From an uncultured Flavobacteriaceae bacterium (GTDB taxonomy: Bacteria > Bacteroidota > Bacteroidia > Flavobacteriales > Flavobacteriaceae), in the NCBI GenBank assembly GCA_937929935.1, contig CALFUL010000018.1:1-64000 (forward strand): a DNA stretch of 64,000 nt. Reading direction: 5' to 3'. The notes below the pieces were generated by a model. The model was not told where the DNA came from. It did not search any database and worked only from the letters and a program-made list of their open reading frames with translations. Numbering within the stretch: the stretch's first letter is position 1; every line of letters begins with the position of its first letter. Shown here piece by piece: positions 1 through 9,500 of this stretch. The position numbers and the translations under genes are program-made.

Positions 1-171
1 ATTAGATTAGGTTTTCTTGACGGATTAAAAGGAATTACAATATGCTACCTCAATGCATTATGTGATTGGGAACGTTTTCGTGAACTAAGAAGATTAGAAT
101 TACAGCAGAAATCAACCAATTTAAAACCTGTGCATCAAAGAAGTTTTTTACTTTCAAAATACCTTTTTTAA
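1..171 (+). CDS. Family 2 glycosyltransferase, C-terminal fragment (cut by window start)
   Basis: An open frame enters from before base 1 and gives 56 residues ending in a TAA at 169-171. Its beginning (RLGFLDGLKGITICYLNAL) matches almost residue for residue the C-terminal end of the fused glycosyltransferase encoded at 1006-2844 (RLGFLDGKKGVIICYLNAL). That shared tail is typical of WaaE/KdtX-like family 2 glycosyltransferases, in which a hydrophobic segment follows the catalytic domain. I infer that the missing upstream part is a paralogous glycosyltransferase working on the same glycan. The catalytic domain is outside the window, so donor and acceptor cannot be stated. Confidence 0.75.
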   Translation: MRLGFLDGLKGITICYLNALCDWERFRELRRLELQQKSTNLKPVHQRSFLLSKYLF

Positions 172-319
172 AATCAAGCTTCTGCTATTTTAGGATGCCT
201 TACAGTAACATAACCTAAAGTCTAATTCATTATATTTTAGTAATCATTAAATTAATTTTACATTTGATGAGAAGGTTGAATGACAACCATTCTGTGCGTC
301 TCTTTAAATCAAATAAATA

Positions 320-1009
320 ATGAAAATTATCATACTTGCTGCAGGTATTGGTTCGCGTTTAGGAAACCCCTTTCCAAAACCTCTTACTCCTTTAAGTAAC
401 GGAAAAACCATCATGGGAATGCAAGTTGAAAACCTTGGTAAACATTTTGATGTAAATAACATTTATACTGTGGTTGGTTTTAAGAAAGACTTAATAATGG
501 AAAAATTTCCAGAAGTTACCTATATCTACAATCCGTTTTTTGATCGAACCAACACAGCCAAAAGTCTCTTAAAAGCCCTTGTGAAAATCAAAAATGAATC
601 GGTATTATGGCTCAATGGCGATGTGGTGTTTGATGATGCCCTATTAAATATTTTAAAGCCATTTATAACTAAAGATGTTTCATTTGTATCAGTAAATACC
701 AGTCGGGTAGCTGAAGAAGAAGTGAAATATACTTTAAAAGAAGATGGCTTTATCAACGAACTTTCAAAAACGGTCAAAAACGGACTTGGAGAGGCGGTTG
801 GTATAAACTTTATTAGTTCAAAAGACAATCAAGCTTTTGTAAACCGCCTTGAAGAATGTGATGATAATGATTATTTTGAAAAAGGCATAGAACTCGCTAT
901 TAAAAAAGACAATTTAAACATTGCCGCGATTGACATTTCAGCATTTAATTGTATGGAGGTTGATTTTAGAGAAGACCTGGAAAACGCAAATAATATTTTC
1001 CGAAAATGA
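320..1009 (+). CDS. LicC-like nucleotidyltransferase (phosphocholine cytidylyltransferase / sugar-phosphate NTP transferase family)
   Basis: This 229-residue protein has the NTP-transferase fold signature at its start: LAAGIGSRLG (residues 6-15) followed by KPL (20-22), the nucleotide-binding loop and its lysine. A TNTAKSL segment (77-83) and LNGDVVF with the metal-binding Asp at 101 follow. Near the end, CMEVDFREDLENAN resembles the closing motif of LicC-type enzymes, which make CDP-choline from CTP and phosphocholine; related enzymes activate sugar 1-phosphates. The length fits LicC. The stop overlaps the next start (ATGA, 1006-1009), so it is translationally coupled to the phosphotransferase-glycosyltransferase fusion. 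With a LicD homologue two genes on, a phosphocholine-like substrate is a reasonable inference but is not proven. Confidence 0.75.
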   Translation: MKIIILAAGIGSRLGNPFPKPLTPLSNGKTIMGMQVENLGKHFDVNNIYTVVGFKKDLIMEKFPEVTYIYNPFFDRTNTAKSLLKALVKIKNESVLWLNGDVVFDDALLNILKPFITKDVSFVSVNTSRVAEEEVKYTLKEDGFINELSKTVKNGLGEAVGINFISSKDNQAFVNRLEECDDNDYFEKGIELAIKKDNLNIAAIDISAFNCMEVDFREDLENANNIFRK

Positions 1010-2844
1010 AATTTATTCTTTTTTGTCAAAATGCATATGCCTTTGGCATTTTGGCGCCTATACGCGATGCTTTAGTAAAACAGAACGAGGATTTTCTTTG
1101 GTATGTACCCGAAAAATTAGTGTCAAAATTCAAATTCTTAAACGAAACCCATACCTCAAGTATTTTAGATTTACAATGGTACAACAGTGATGTTATTTTT
1201 GTACCTGGTAATGAGGTGCCTTATTATTTAAATGGTGTTAAAACCCAAATATTTCATGGGCTAGCTGGTGAAAAAAAAGGTCATTTTAGAATCCGTCATT
1301 ATTTTGATTTGTACTTAACCCAAGGCCCTTACTTTACAAAGCGATTCAATGAATTGCGTGAAAAACATCAAAATTTTGAGGTCATTGAAACAGGCTGGTC
1401 AAAGCTCGATGTTTATGGTCTTGAGAAAAATAAATACCCTGAAGAAAAAAAAGCTCTTTTAAAACAGTATAACACAGATTATATTGTTTTATATGCGCCT
1501 ACCTTTTCACCTAGTCTCACATCAGCTCCTGATTTAATTGATGATATTGAGGACTTAGCCATCAATACCAACTACCTTATTTTATTGAAATTTCATGATC
1601 TCATGAGTGAAAAATGGATTACCATTTACAAGGCCTTGAGTGAAAAACATGAAAACATAGTATTTAAAGAAGAGAAAAACATTATCAAATTTTTGAATCT
1701 TGCTGATATCTTAATTAGTGACACCTCATCAGTAATCTATGAGTTTCTTTTATTAGATAAACCGGCAATTTCATACCAAACCATTTCAAAACATATTCGG
1801 TGGGAAAATTTAACCAAAAAAGGGAAATTATCGCAGAGTATTGTAAAAAATCTACATCAAGACACCTATAGTGCTGAGCGCATAAAGCTTAACCAGCAAT
1901 TTCATCCATATCAAGATGGTCAATCAGCTGAAAGAATGATTGCAGCTACAAAACATTTCATCGCTAAAAACGGAGCCCAAACGCAAAGAAAATTACCGCT
2001 TACCAGAAAAATAAAAATTGATGCCATTTTTAATAAACCCATTGCAAATGCATGGCAGGGTCAGAAAAAAAATAAACTTTCTGCCGTTTTTATTACCCTT
2101 AATGAAATTGAACATATTGACAAGGTATTGAGCAATGTTCATTTTGCAGATGAAATTATCGTGGTCGATTCTTTTAGTACTGATGGTACAGTTGAACGTA
2201 TTAAAAAAAGGCCAAACGTCAAATTAATACAACGCGAATTTCACAATTACACCGATCAAAAGACCTTTGCCTTAAGTCAAGCCTCAAATGATTGGGTATT
2301 ATTTATGGATGCTGATGAAAGGCTAACTGACAAACTCAAAAATGAAATTTCAACAACAATCAATAAAGACAACAATGATATAAGTGCATACTACTTTTAT
2401 CGTTCTTTTATGTTTAAAAATAGACTCTTGCGTTTTAGCGGATGGCAAAGCGATAAGAATTTTCGTCTTTTTAGAAAAAGTAAGGTTGATTTTGCAAAAG
2501 ACCGAATTGTGCATGAGACTTTGGTTGTTGATGGTAAAGTTGCAGATTTAAAGCACAAATTAATTCATTATTCGTATCAAAATTATCAACGATACAAAGG
2601 CAAAATGATGAAATATGGTCAAATGAAAGCTCGTGAAGAACTTTCAAAAAATTATAATCCAAACGGGTATCATTTTATTTTTAGACCCTTTTATAAATTT
2701 TTTAATCATTATATTTTGCGATTAGGTTTTTTAGATGGTAAAAAAGGGGTGATAATATGCTATCTGAATGCACTTGGGGTATATAGTAGATATAAAGAAT
2801 TAAAAAGATTACGCCAACAAGAAAAAATAAGTAAATCAATATAA
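1006..2844 (+). CDS. Fusion: CDP-glycerol glycerophosphotransferase-like domain + family 2 glycosyltransferase
   Basis: The 612-residue protein has two parts. Residues 1 to about 310 resemble the TagB/TagF glycerophosphotransferase family: FHGLAGEKKG (83-92) holds the conserved His-Gly, and LISDTSSVIYE (236-246) matches the family's C-terminal nucleotide-binding motif. Residues from about 355 form a WaaE/KdtX-like GT-A domain, with FITLNE near 361, DSFSTDGT near 388 and the DXD-like FMDADERL near 435. The tail is shared with the glycosyltransferase fragment at the window start. One polypeptide may therefore both add a sugar and transfer a polyol-phosphate. It overlaps the upstream nucleotidyltransferase by 4 bases and is followed 15 bases later by a LicD-family gene. 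The exact donor is unknown. Confidence 0.8.
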   Translation: MKFILFCQNAYAFGILAPIRDALVKQNEDFLWYVPEKLVSKFKFLNETHTSSILDLQWYNSDVIFVPGNEVPYYLNGVKTQIFHGLAGEKKGHFRIRHYFDLYLTQGPYFTKRFNELREKHQNFEVIETGWSKLDVYGLEKNKYPEEKKALLKQYNTDYIVLYAPTFSPSLTSAPDLIDDIEDLAINTNYLILLKFHDLMSEKWITIYKALSEKHENIVFKEEKNIIKFLNLADILISDTSSVIYEFLLLDKPAISYQTISKHIRWENLTKKGKLSQSIVKNLHQDTYSAERIKLNQQFHPYQDGQSAERMIAATKHFIAKNGAQTQRKLPLTRKIKIDAIFNKPIANAWQGQKKNKLSAVFITLNEIEHIDKVLSNVHFADEIIVVDSFSTDGTVERIKKRPNVKLIQREFHNYTDQKTFALSQASNDWVLFMDADERLTDKLKNEISTTINKDNNDISAYYFYRSFMFKNRLLRFSGWQSDKNFRLFRKSKVDFAKDRIVHETLVVDGKVADLKHKLIHYSYQNYQRYKGKMMKYGQMKAREELSKNYNPNGYHFIFRPFYKFFNHYILRLGFLDGKKGVIICYLNALGVYSRYKELKRLRQQEKISKSI

Positions 2845-2859
2845 AACCAAATTCTCAAC

Positions 2860-3444
2860 ATGGCTTATGACATTACTTTAGAGGGCGAAAATCTTGTTCA
2901 AGCAGAACAATTATTAGCTGATGTTTGCACCTTATTTGATCAACAACATATCAATTATTGGCTTGAGGGTGGCACCTTGTTGGGTATTCGAAGAGAAAAT
3001 AGATTATTACCATGGGATAATGACTTAGATATTTCTTTACACGCCAGTGAAACTCATAAATTAAAACGGTTGATTGAAGTTTTGAAAAGAAACGGATTTA
3101 GAGTTCGTCTACGCCGTTTTACTGCAATAACTGCTTTTTGCAAGCAATATGATCTAAGAATGATAAAAATTCGTTCTCGAAGATTTTTTGGTTTACTGAA
3201 AGGTAAAGTTTGTCTTGATGTTTTTATAAAATATACGGTTGAAGATAAGACGTATTGGGTTATTGATAATAAAACCAAATTTGTTCCTTCTAAATTTTAC
3301 GAAAATTTCAAAAAAATAAAATTTAACAATAAAGAATATCCAATACCAGAAAATACTGAAGAGTACTTAACGTATAGGTATGGCGATTGGAAAACTCCCG
3401 TAAAAGATTGGAACACCTCTACTGATGACAAGGCATTGCTTTAA
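2860..3444 (+). CDS. LicD family phosphotransferase
   Basis: This 194-residue protein shows the LicD/fukutin-family core: LEGGTLLGIRREN (residues 35-47) and PWDNDLDISL (51-60), with the conserved acidic Asp-x-Asp pair at 55 and 57. LicD enzymes transfer phosphocholine or a related phospho-alcohol from a CDP carrier to a surface glycan. It is shorter than streptococcal LicD (about 270 residues) but comparable to the compact versions found next to capsule or LPS glycosyltransferases. It lies 15 bases after the phosphotransferase-glycosyltransferase fusion, so the three genes probably form one transcript. No signal peptide or membrane segment is visible, consistent with action on a cytoplasmic lipid-linked glycan. 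Confidence 0.85.
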   Translation: MAYDITLEGENLVQAEQLLADVCTLFDQQHINYWLEGGTLLGIRRENRLLPWDNDLDISLHASETHKLKRLIEVLKRNGFRVRLRRFTAITAFCKQYDLRMIKIRSRRFFGLLKGKVCLDVFIKYTVEDKTYWVIDNKTKFVPSKFYENFKKIKFNNKEYPIPENTEEYLTYRYGDWKTPVKDWNTSTDDKALL

Positions 3445-3469
3445 ATTATAAGGCATTGCTTTAAATTAT
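3430..3469. repeat. Perfect 20-bp tandem duplication across a convergent gene junction
   Basis: AAGGCATTGCTTTAAATTAT occurs twice head to tail (3430-3449 and 3450-3469) with no mismatch. The first copy encodes the last codons and stop of the licD-like gene; the second copy supplies the stop of the converging cytidylyltransferase gene. Confidence 0.95.
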
Positions 3470-4074
3470 TTTGAATTTAGATTCAAGGTTTTTTTCAAAA
3501 TGGTGCTACTTACATTTTTAGTATAATCAAAATACTCCATAGCACAACTAACCTCAGGGTAACTACCTTTCCAATCACTGCCTACTGAAATAGCATCAAT
3601 ATTATATTGATCTACAATACCCTGTTTATTTTTATCAACCTGTGCAATTACTTCATCGACTAAGCCTATCGCTTTAACTACGTTAACGCGTTCTTCAAAA
3701 GGTATAATAGGTTTGCTTCCTTTTTCCTTCTCAATAAGCTCATCGGTAGAAACACCAACTATGAGGTAGTCACAAAGTTCTTTTGATTTTATGAGAATAT
3801 TCAAATGTCCAAAATGAAAAATATCAAAAGCTCCAGAGGTATACATTCGGCTATACTTAGATTTTGGTTGTATAGAAGCTACAAATCTGTTTTGGTCAAA
3901 TTGAAAAGACCACTTTTTGCTTGGTACTCGTTCATATAAAAAATTGACTATTTGCAAAACATCTTCTTCACTATTTGAGTTACGCCCGTGCAATTCAATT
4001 CGCATTTCTGAAATTTTATTAACCTTCCAATTCGCAAATTCTTTTTCAAGTGTCGCTTCTGCTGATTTGAACAT
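3466..4074 (-). CDS. TagD-like cytidylyltransferase with N-terminal extension
   Basis: The protein is 202 residues. Residues 78-195 form a nucleotidyltransferase domain of the glycerol-3-phosphate / ethanolamine-phosphate / choline-phosphate cytidylyltransferase type: YTSGAFDIFHFGHLNIL contains the catalytic HxGH (87-90), VGVSTDELI follows, and VSSTILKK near the end corresponds to the second nucleotide-binding motif. Such enzymes make CDP-glycerol or a similar CDP-alcohol from CTP. The first 75 residues are an extra region not found in TagD (about 130 residues) and are not recognised. The gene converges on the licD-like gene, and its product is a plausible donor supplier for the TagB/TagF-like domain at 1006-2844. 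Confidence 0.8.
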   Translation of the reverse strand: MFKSAEATLEKEFANWKVNKISEMRIELHGRNSNSEEDVLQIVNFLYERVPSKKWSFQFDQNRFVASIQPKSKYSRMYTSGAFDIFHFGHLNILIKSKELCDYLIVGVSTDELIEKEKGSKPIIPFEERVNVVKAIGLVDEVIAQVDKNKQGIVDQYNIDAISVGSDWKGSYPEVSCAMEYFDYTKNVSSTILKKTLNLNSK

Positions 4075-4239
4075 ATAGTATTTAAAAATTAATGGTTCGA
4101 AATTACAAAATCGAAATACAATTGATAAGGCCTTTTATTGAATTTTATATAAAAGTGAAAATCGCGGCTATTATTTTTGTTGAATTTTAACAATCATCTC
4201 TTAGAAAAACTATTTTTACAATTCATTTAATAGTAAGAT

Positions 4240-4803
4240 TTGACTGAAGAAATTAATAAGGCCATTACCATACTTTCTCAAGGCGGTCTCATTCTATACC
4301 CGACAGATACAGTTTGGGGTATTGGCTGTGACGCTACCAATGAAGAAGCAGTGAAAAAAGTGTATCAATTAAAAGAAAGAAGTGATAGCAAGGCACTGAT
4401 TTGCTTGGTCGCAAATGATCCTATGCTTGAAAAGCATATTGCAGAGGTGCCTGATTTGGCATATGATATAATTGACATGGCTACTAAACCCACCACCATC
4501 ATATATGACAACCCTACGGGCATTGCAAAAAATCTTATTGCCAGTGATAATACATTGGCGATTCGAGTAGCGACTGATAAATTTTGTCAATACTTAATTA
4601 ATAAATTCAAAAAACCAATAGTGTCTACCTCAGCCAACATTTCAGGTCAACCCACCCCAAAAAACTTTAGTGAAATAAATGATGGCGTTTTAAAGGGAGT
4701 TGACTATGTGGTAAATTTGCAACAAGATTTAAAAACAAACGCCCGCTCATCTTCAATTATCAAATTGAGCAATTCGGGCCTAGTGAAAGTTATTCGTGAA
4801 TAA
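4240..4803 (+). CDS. L-threonylcarbamoyladenylate synthase (Sua5/YrdC/TsaC family)
   Basis: A 187-residue YrdC-fold protein with ILYPTDTVWGIGCDA near residues 18-32, the KxR-type KERSDSKALI segment, and STSANISGQPTP towards the end, all diagnostic of the family. The enzyme makes threonylcarbamoyl-AMP from threonine, bicarbonate and ATP, the first step of t6A formation at tRNA position 37. The length equals the short single-domain TsaC type, without the extra Sua5 domain. The start is a TTG at 4240; no in-frame ATG lies upstream close enough to use. The CCA-adding enzyme gene follows immediately, so two tRNA-maturation genes share a transcript. Confidence 0.93.
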   Translation: MTEEINKAITILSQGGLILYPTDTVWGIGCDATNEEAVKKVYQLKERSDSKALICLVANDPMLEKHIAEVPDLAYDIIDMATKPTTIIYDNPTGIAKNLIASDNTLAIRVATDKFCQYLINKFKKPIVSTSANISGQPTPKNFSEINDGVLKGVDYVVNLQQDLKTNARSSSIIKLSNSGLVKVIRE

Positions 4804-4804
4804 A

Positions 4805-6235
4805 ATGCAACCAGATTTCTATACTGACGCCCTTGAAAATCCTATTTTCAAAGTAGTAGCTGAAGCAGCCAATGAACTAGATGTATCATGCTACGTCATA
4901 GGGGGTTTTGTTAGAGACTACTTTTTAAAAAGAGGTAAGCCAAAAGATATTGATATTGTTGCCGTTGGCAGTGGTATAAAATTGGCAGAAAAAGTAGCAT
5001 CCCTTTTGCCCAATAAACCTAAAGTCTCCATATTTAAAAATTTCGGTACTGCAATGTTAAAGCATGGTGATATCGAACTAGAATTTGTTGGTGCAAGAAA
5101 AGAAAGCTACCACAGAGATAGTAGAAAGCCAGTAGTAGAAGACGGCACTTTAGAAGATGACCAAAATCGCAGAGACTTCACGATAAATGCATTAGCATTA
5201 TCACTTAACGAAAGTAGTTTCGGTAATTTAATCGATCCTTTTGATGGCATTTCAGATCTTGAAAATAAAATCCTAAGAACACCACTTGAACCGGCAATCA
5301 CCTATTCTGATGATCCGTTACGAATGATGCGAGCAATTCGTTTTGCAACACAATTGAATTTTCAAATAGACTTACCTTCACTGCAAGCAATTACAGAAAA
5401 CAAAGAGCGAATTGAGATCATTTCTAAAGAACGTATTGTTGATGAATTACATAAGATCATTGCAAGTGACATTCCTTCGTTAGGTTTTGGGCTTCTGCAT
5501 AAAACGGAATTACTTCCTTTCATCATGCCAGAATTAGTCGCGCTACAAGGTATCGAAGAAATTGAAGGTCAACGCCATAAAGACAATTTTTGGCACACCT
5601 TAGAAGTAGTGGATAATATTTGCAAGACAACGAATAACCTGTGGTTGCGATGGGCAGCTTTACTACATGATATAGGTAAGGCACCAACCAAGAAATTCCA
5701 TAAAAAAATCGGGTGGACGTTTCATGGCCATGAATTTATAGGGTCTAAAATGGTTTATAAGCTTTTTAAACGTTTGCGTATGCCCTTGAACGATAAGATG
5801 AAGTTCGTTCAAAAAATGGTTTTAATGAGTTCTCGACCTATAGTATTGTCCGAAGACTATGCAACTGATTCAGCGGTTCGAAGATTGGTTTTTGATGCAG
5901 GGGATCATGTAGAAGATTTAATGACCCTTTGCGAAGCTGATATCACAACGAAAAATCCGAAGAAGCAAAAAAAATATAAAAACAACTTTAAACTAGTTCG
6001 AAAAAAAATAATTGAAGTTGAAGAAAGAGACCAAATACGAAACTTTCAACCTCCAGTTTCAGGTGAAGAAATTATACGAACATTTAAATTAAAACCATCT
6101 AAAGAAATTGGTATTATTAAAGAAGCGATTAAAGAAGCTATTTTAGACGGAAAAATACCCAATGAATATGAAGCTGCATATACATTAATGCTTCAAAAAG
6201 GAGAAGAGCTTGGTCTTAAAAAAGCACACAATTAG
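4805..6235 (+). CDS. CCA-adding enzyme / tRNA nucleotidyltransferase with HD domain
   Basis: About 476 residues. The N-terminal part is a class II poly(A) polymerase / tRNA nucleotidyltransferase head: YVIGGFVRDYFLKRG and KDIDIVAVG carry the GG-x-x-R-D loop and the catalytic Asp-x-Asp pair, and RRDFTINALAL is the ribose-selecting motif. The middle has the RxxR helix region (DPLRMMRAIRFA). The C-terminal half contains an HD phosphohydrolase signature, WAALLHDIGKAPT. It adds or repairs the 3' CCA of tRNAs. I chose the ATG at 4805, one base after the preceding stop; a GTG at 4796, overlapping the upstream gene by 8 bases, is an in-frame alternative. No gene symbol is assigned because cca and pcnB homologues are hard to separate from sequence alone. 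Confidence 0.92.
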   Translation: MQPDFYTDALENPIFKVVAEAANELDVSCYVIGGFVRDYFLKRGKPKDIDIVAVGSGIKLAEKVASLLPNKPKVSIFKNFGTAMLKHGDIELEFVGARKESYHRDSRKPVVEDGTLEDDQNRRDFTINALALSLNESSFGNLIDPFDGISDLENKILRTPLEPAITYSDDPLRMMRAIRFATQLNFQIDLPSLQAITENKERIEIISKERIVDELHKIIASDIPSLGFGLLHKTELLPFIMPELVALQGIEEIEGQRHKDNFWHTLEVVDNICKTTNNLWLRWAALLHDIGKAPTKKFHKKIGWTFHGHEFIGSKMVYKLFKRLRMPLNDKMKFVQKMVLMSSRPIVLSEDYATDSAVRRLVFDAGDHVEDLMTLCEADITTKNPKKQKKYKNNFKLVRKKIIEVEERDQIRNFQPPVSGEEIIRTFKLKPSKEIGIIKEAIKEAILDGKIPNEYEAAYTLMLQKGEELGLKKAHN

Positions 6236-6556
6236 CCATTCAATTTACTAATTTGTAGGAAGTTAATTTTTTTTGTAAGAATTTGTAAGAATTTTAATTT
6301 TTTGTAAGTATATATTTTTTCACAGACAAAACTCCTCAATTCATCAACATTTATCAAGGTCAGTACAACAATTACTTTTGCATTCTCACTTCCAATCGTA
6401 TGTTTGTTAAAAAATTGTGCATTTCATCGATCAAATTATAGATGAAACGTGTAATTTTGAACACAAGATTTCAATCGCCTCCTTCATTGAAATTTTTCTA
6501 TTGATGATATAAAATCATACTATACTATTTAACCAAACATCTAAAATTTCTAATCT
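6236..6556. other. Intergenic region before the TSP3 adhesin module
   Basis: About 320 AT-rich bases without a credible gene. They hold three copies of TTTGTAAG (6272, 6282 and 6301), the first two as a 10-base-period TTTGTAAGAATT repeat. There are two matches to the Bacteroidota -7 element TAnnTTTG (TACTTTTG at 6373-6380 and TAATTTTG at 6452-6459), and a 7-bp inverted repeat (TTTCATC 6422-6428 / GATGAAA 6441-6447). A promoter for the gliding module is expected here, but neither -7 candidate has a well-placed -33 TTTG. Confidence 0.4.
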
Positions 6557-9500
6557 ATGAAGAATTTATTAAAATTCTTTGAATTAAAATTATCCATTTT
6601 TAAGCGCTTGCTATCAAACCATGGCACACTTAATCATTCAAATTCAATTCTTATGAAAAAAAAGAAGAGCCCTATTAACTGGGCATGCTTTGTATTTTTT
6701 GCTCTTTTAATCTGTCAATTTACATGGTCTCAAAACCCTGTAGATAGTTGGACAATTAGCACTTCAGCCGCTACTGACCAAGTTACATATACAGTAGGTG
6801 GTGACACTTATGAATATGGTCAAGGTGATAATATTGAAATTACCTCAGCAACCTATAACGAGGCAATTATCACTACCACCGGCTTATTACCGCCAAGTGA
6901 TACTGATAATGATGGCATTACTGATGATGTTGATTTAGATGATGATAATGATGGTATTTTAGATCAGAATGAATGCTTTTTTGGTGAAGTTCCAGTAACT
7001 GTTCCTGACGGAGTAGAGTCTTTTGATTTTCCTTTAGGATACTGGAGCGGACAATACTATGAAGGTCACTTAGGTATAGATGGATCTACCTTTCAAAACA
7101 GTAATCAAGACAGTGATGGTCAAAACAACCCAAATCCACCCATCTTTAGAGGAGAGGCATACTTTGGTTTTAACACAAATACTTTTAATCTTTCACAATC
7201 ATACACGCAAACCCAATCCAATACAAGTGCAGCAACTATTCCTAGTAGTTATGTTGGCACAAACTGGGAACCTGCAAATACTGACCCTCGTTATCAAACA
7301 ATTTTTAGGCGAACTGCTGATAGCAATGGAACATTGACTTATGGTGGAGTAGGATTTACAGTAGATGATATACTAGAAGTTTTTATCAATGGAACAAGAC
7401 AAACATTCACTTCCAGTTGTTGCGGCGCAACTTCAACTCCTTCAACCCCTCAAAGCATATCAATAGTTAGTGGTGACCAAATAGAAATTAGATATACCAA
7501 TCTAGGATGGGTAGGTGGCTTTAACTTCAATTTTACACTTAATTACCCTTGTGGTTACAACTTAGATTCTGATGGAGACATGACTCCAGATGGTTTAGAC
7601 ACTGACTCTGACAACGACGGCTGCCCAGACGCTATTGAAGCAGCAGGTACATTTACCAGTACTGATTTAACAGCCAATGATAATTTAGCTGATGCGCCTG
7701 CAGATGTAGATGTAAATGGCGTTCCAAATGTTGGAAGCCAAGCAACTACTGCAGCAGTTACTGACGCTACTGATAGCTCAGCATGTCCACCTGCAGGTAT
7801 GGTTGATACTGATAATGATGGCATTACTGATGATGTTGATTTAGATGATGATAATGATGGTATTTTAGACAGTGTCGAGTGTCCTTTAAATTATATAGAC
7901 ATTAATGCATCAGTATTGGGTGTTGGAGGTTCGGCCTTTAATGACATATCTGTAACAAACGTTGATATTAGTGACGTATTTGGTTTGCCAGCAAATAGCG
8001 GCGCCATAATTATTTCAGCCAATGGTATGAATAGTGATAATGGAAATCGCTTGGTTGTTGGCGTAGATGCCGGTCCAATAACAGAAGTGAGTTCTTTTAT
8101 GATAACAGGAACCGCTATCGCAAGGCTTCGCTCACAATTAGAGCATGGAAGAACACTTGAAAATAATCAATTTGATGGCATAGAAAGTCTTGATGGAATT
8201 TCTTACGTTCAAACTACGCCCTTAAACGCTAACTATACAGAGAACAATGCACCTCCGGTTTATAGAGTTGAAAATACAGGAGGAGCAGCAAATACATCTT
8301 CATTTATTTGGGAGTCTACCTCTGGGGGAGTTACTGGTTTTACGATGTTTACAACAGATAATGGAACAAACTCAGTAATTCGTGTAAGGCTTGCCTTAGA
8401 ACCAGATACAGATGGTGACACTATTCCAAATCACTTAGACCTAGATTCAGATAATGACGGCTGCCCAGATGCTATTGAAGCAGCTGGTATATTTACTACC
8501 GCTGATCTTACAACAGATGATAATTTAGCAAATATACCTGCAGATGTAGATGCTACAGGTGTACCAACAATTACAGGTAGCCCTCAAGCAACTACTGCAG
8601 CAGTTACTGATGATACTGATGCTACAGCTTGTGCTCCTGCAGGTATGGTTGATTCAGATAATGATGGCATTACTGATGATGTTGATTTAGATGATGATAA
8701 TGATGGTATTCCTGATTTGGAAGAAGGAGTTTCTTGTATTTCTTCAATAAACTTAAATTCTCCAGGAAACCCGATAAATACAAATTTTGCAGCGGGGCCA
8801 ACAAGCCCTGTAACTCTAAATGGGTTAGATAATGGAACCTTTAATTTCAGTGCGGCCGTTTCTGGTACCGCTAACTGGGACGGAGGCGTTCAAATTCAAA
8901 ATAATCCAGCAATTGGTGACTTCCTGTTTGGGCAACCTCAAGATACTGACGACGCCAGTTCTGCGAATGTGGTTACGTATACTTTTGATTTTCCTACCCC
9001 AGTTAAAAACTTCTCATTTGTAACTGGCGGTTTAAACAACAATGATCAAGTTACCATTACAGCTTTTAACGGTGGAACCCCTGTTACTATAACCCCAACA
9101 AACTTTAGTGGTTTAGATAATGGCGTTTTCGTAGTAGGTAATACAGTTCAAGGAACCGTATTTGACAATTCTTTTGATCCGTTAATCAATATTTTTTCCA
9201 CTTTTATTCCAGGTACTATAGATCAACTTGTAATTACAGCTGGAAAAGCAGACGGGGTTGATACACAAGTTACAATAGGCTTATATGCTTTCGGATATTG
9301 TGTAGCTGATCCAACTGCAGATTTTGACGGAGATGGTATTCCAAATCAGTTAGATTTAGACAGTGATAATGATGGTATTCCTGATGTTATTGAAGCTGGT
9401 GGTACTGATGCAAACAATGATGGTGAAGTAGATTATCCAACAGTGGGTGATCCAATGACAATGGTTGATACCAATATGAATGGCTTAGATGATGCCTTAG

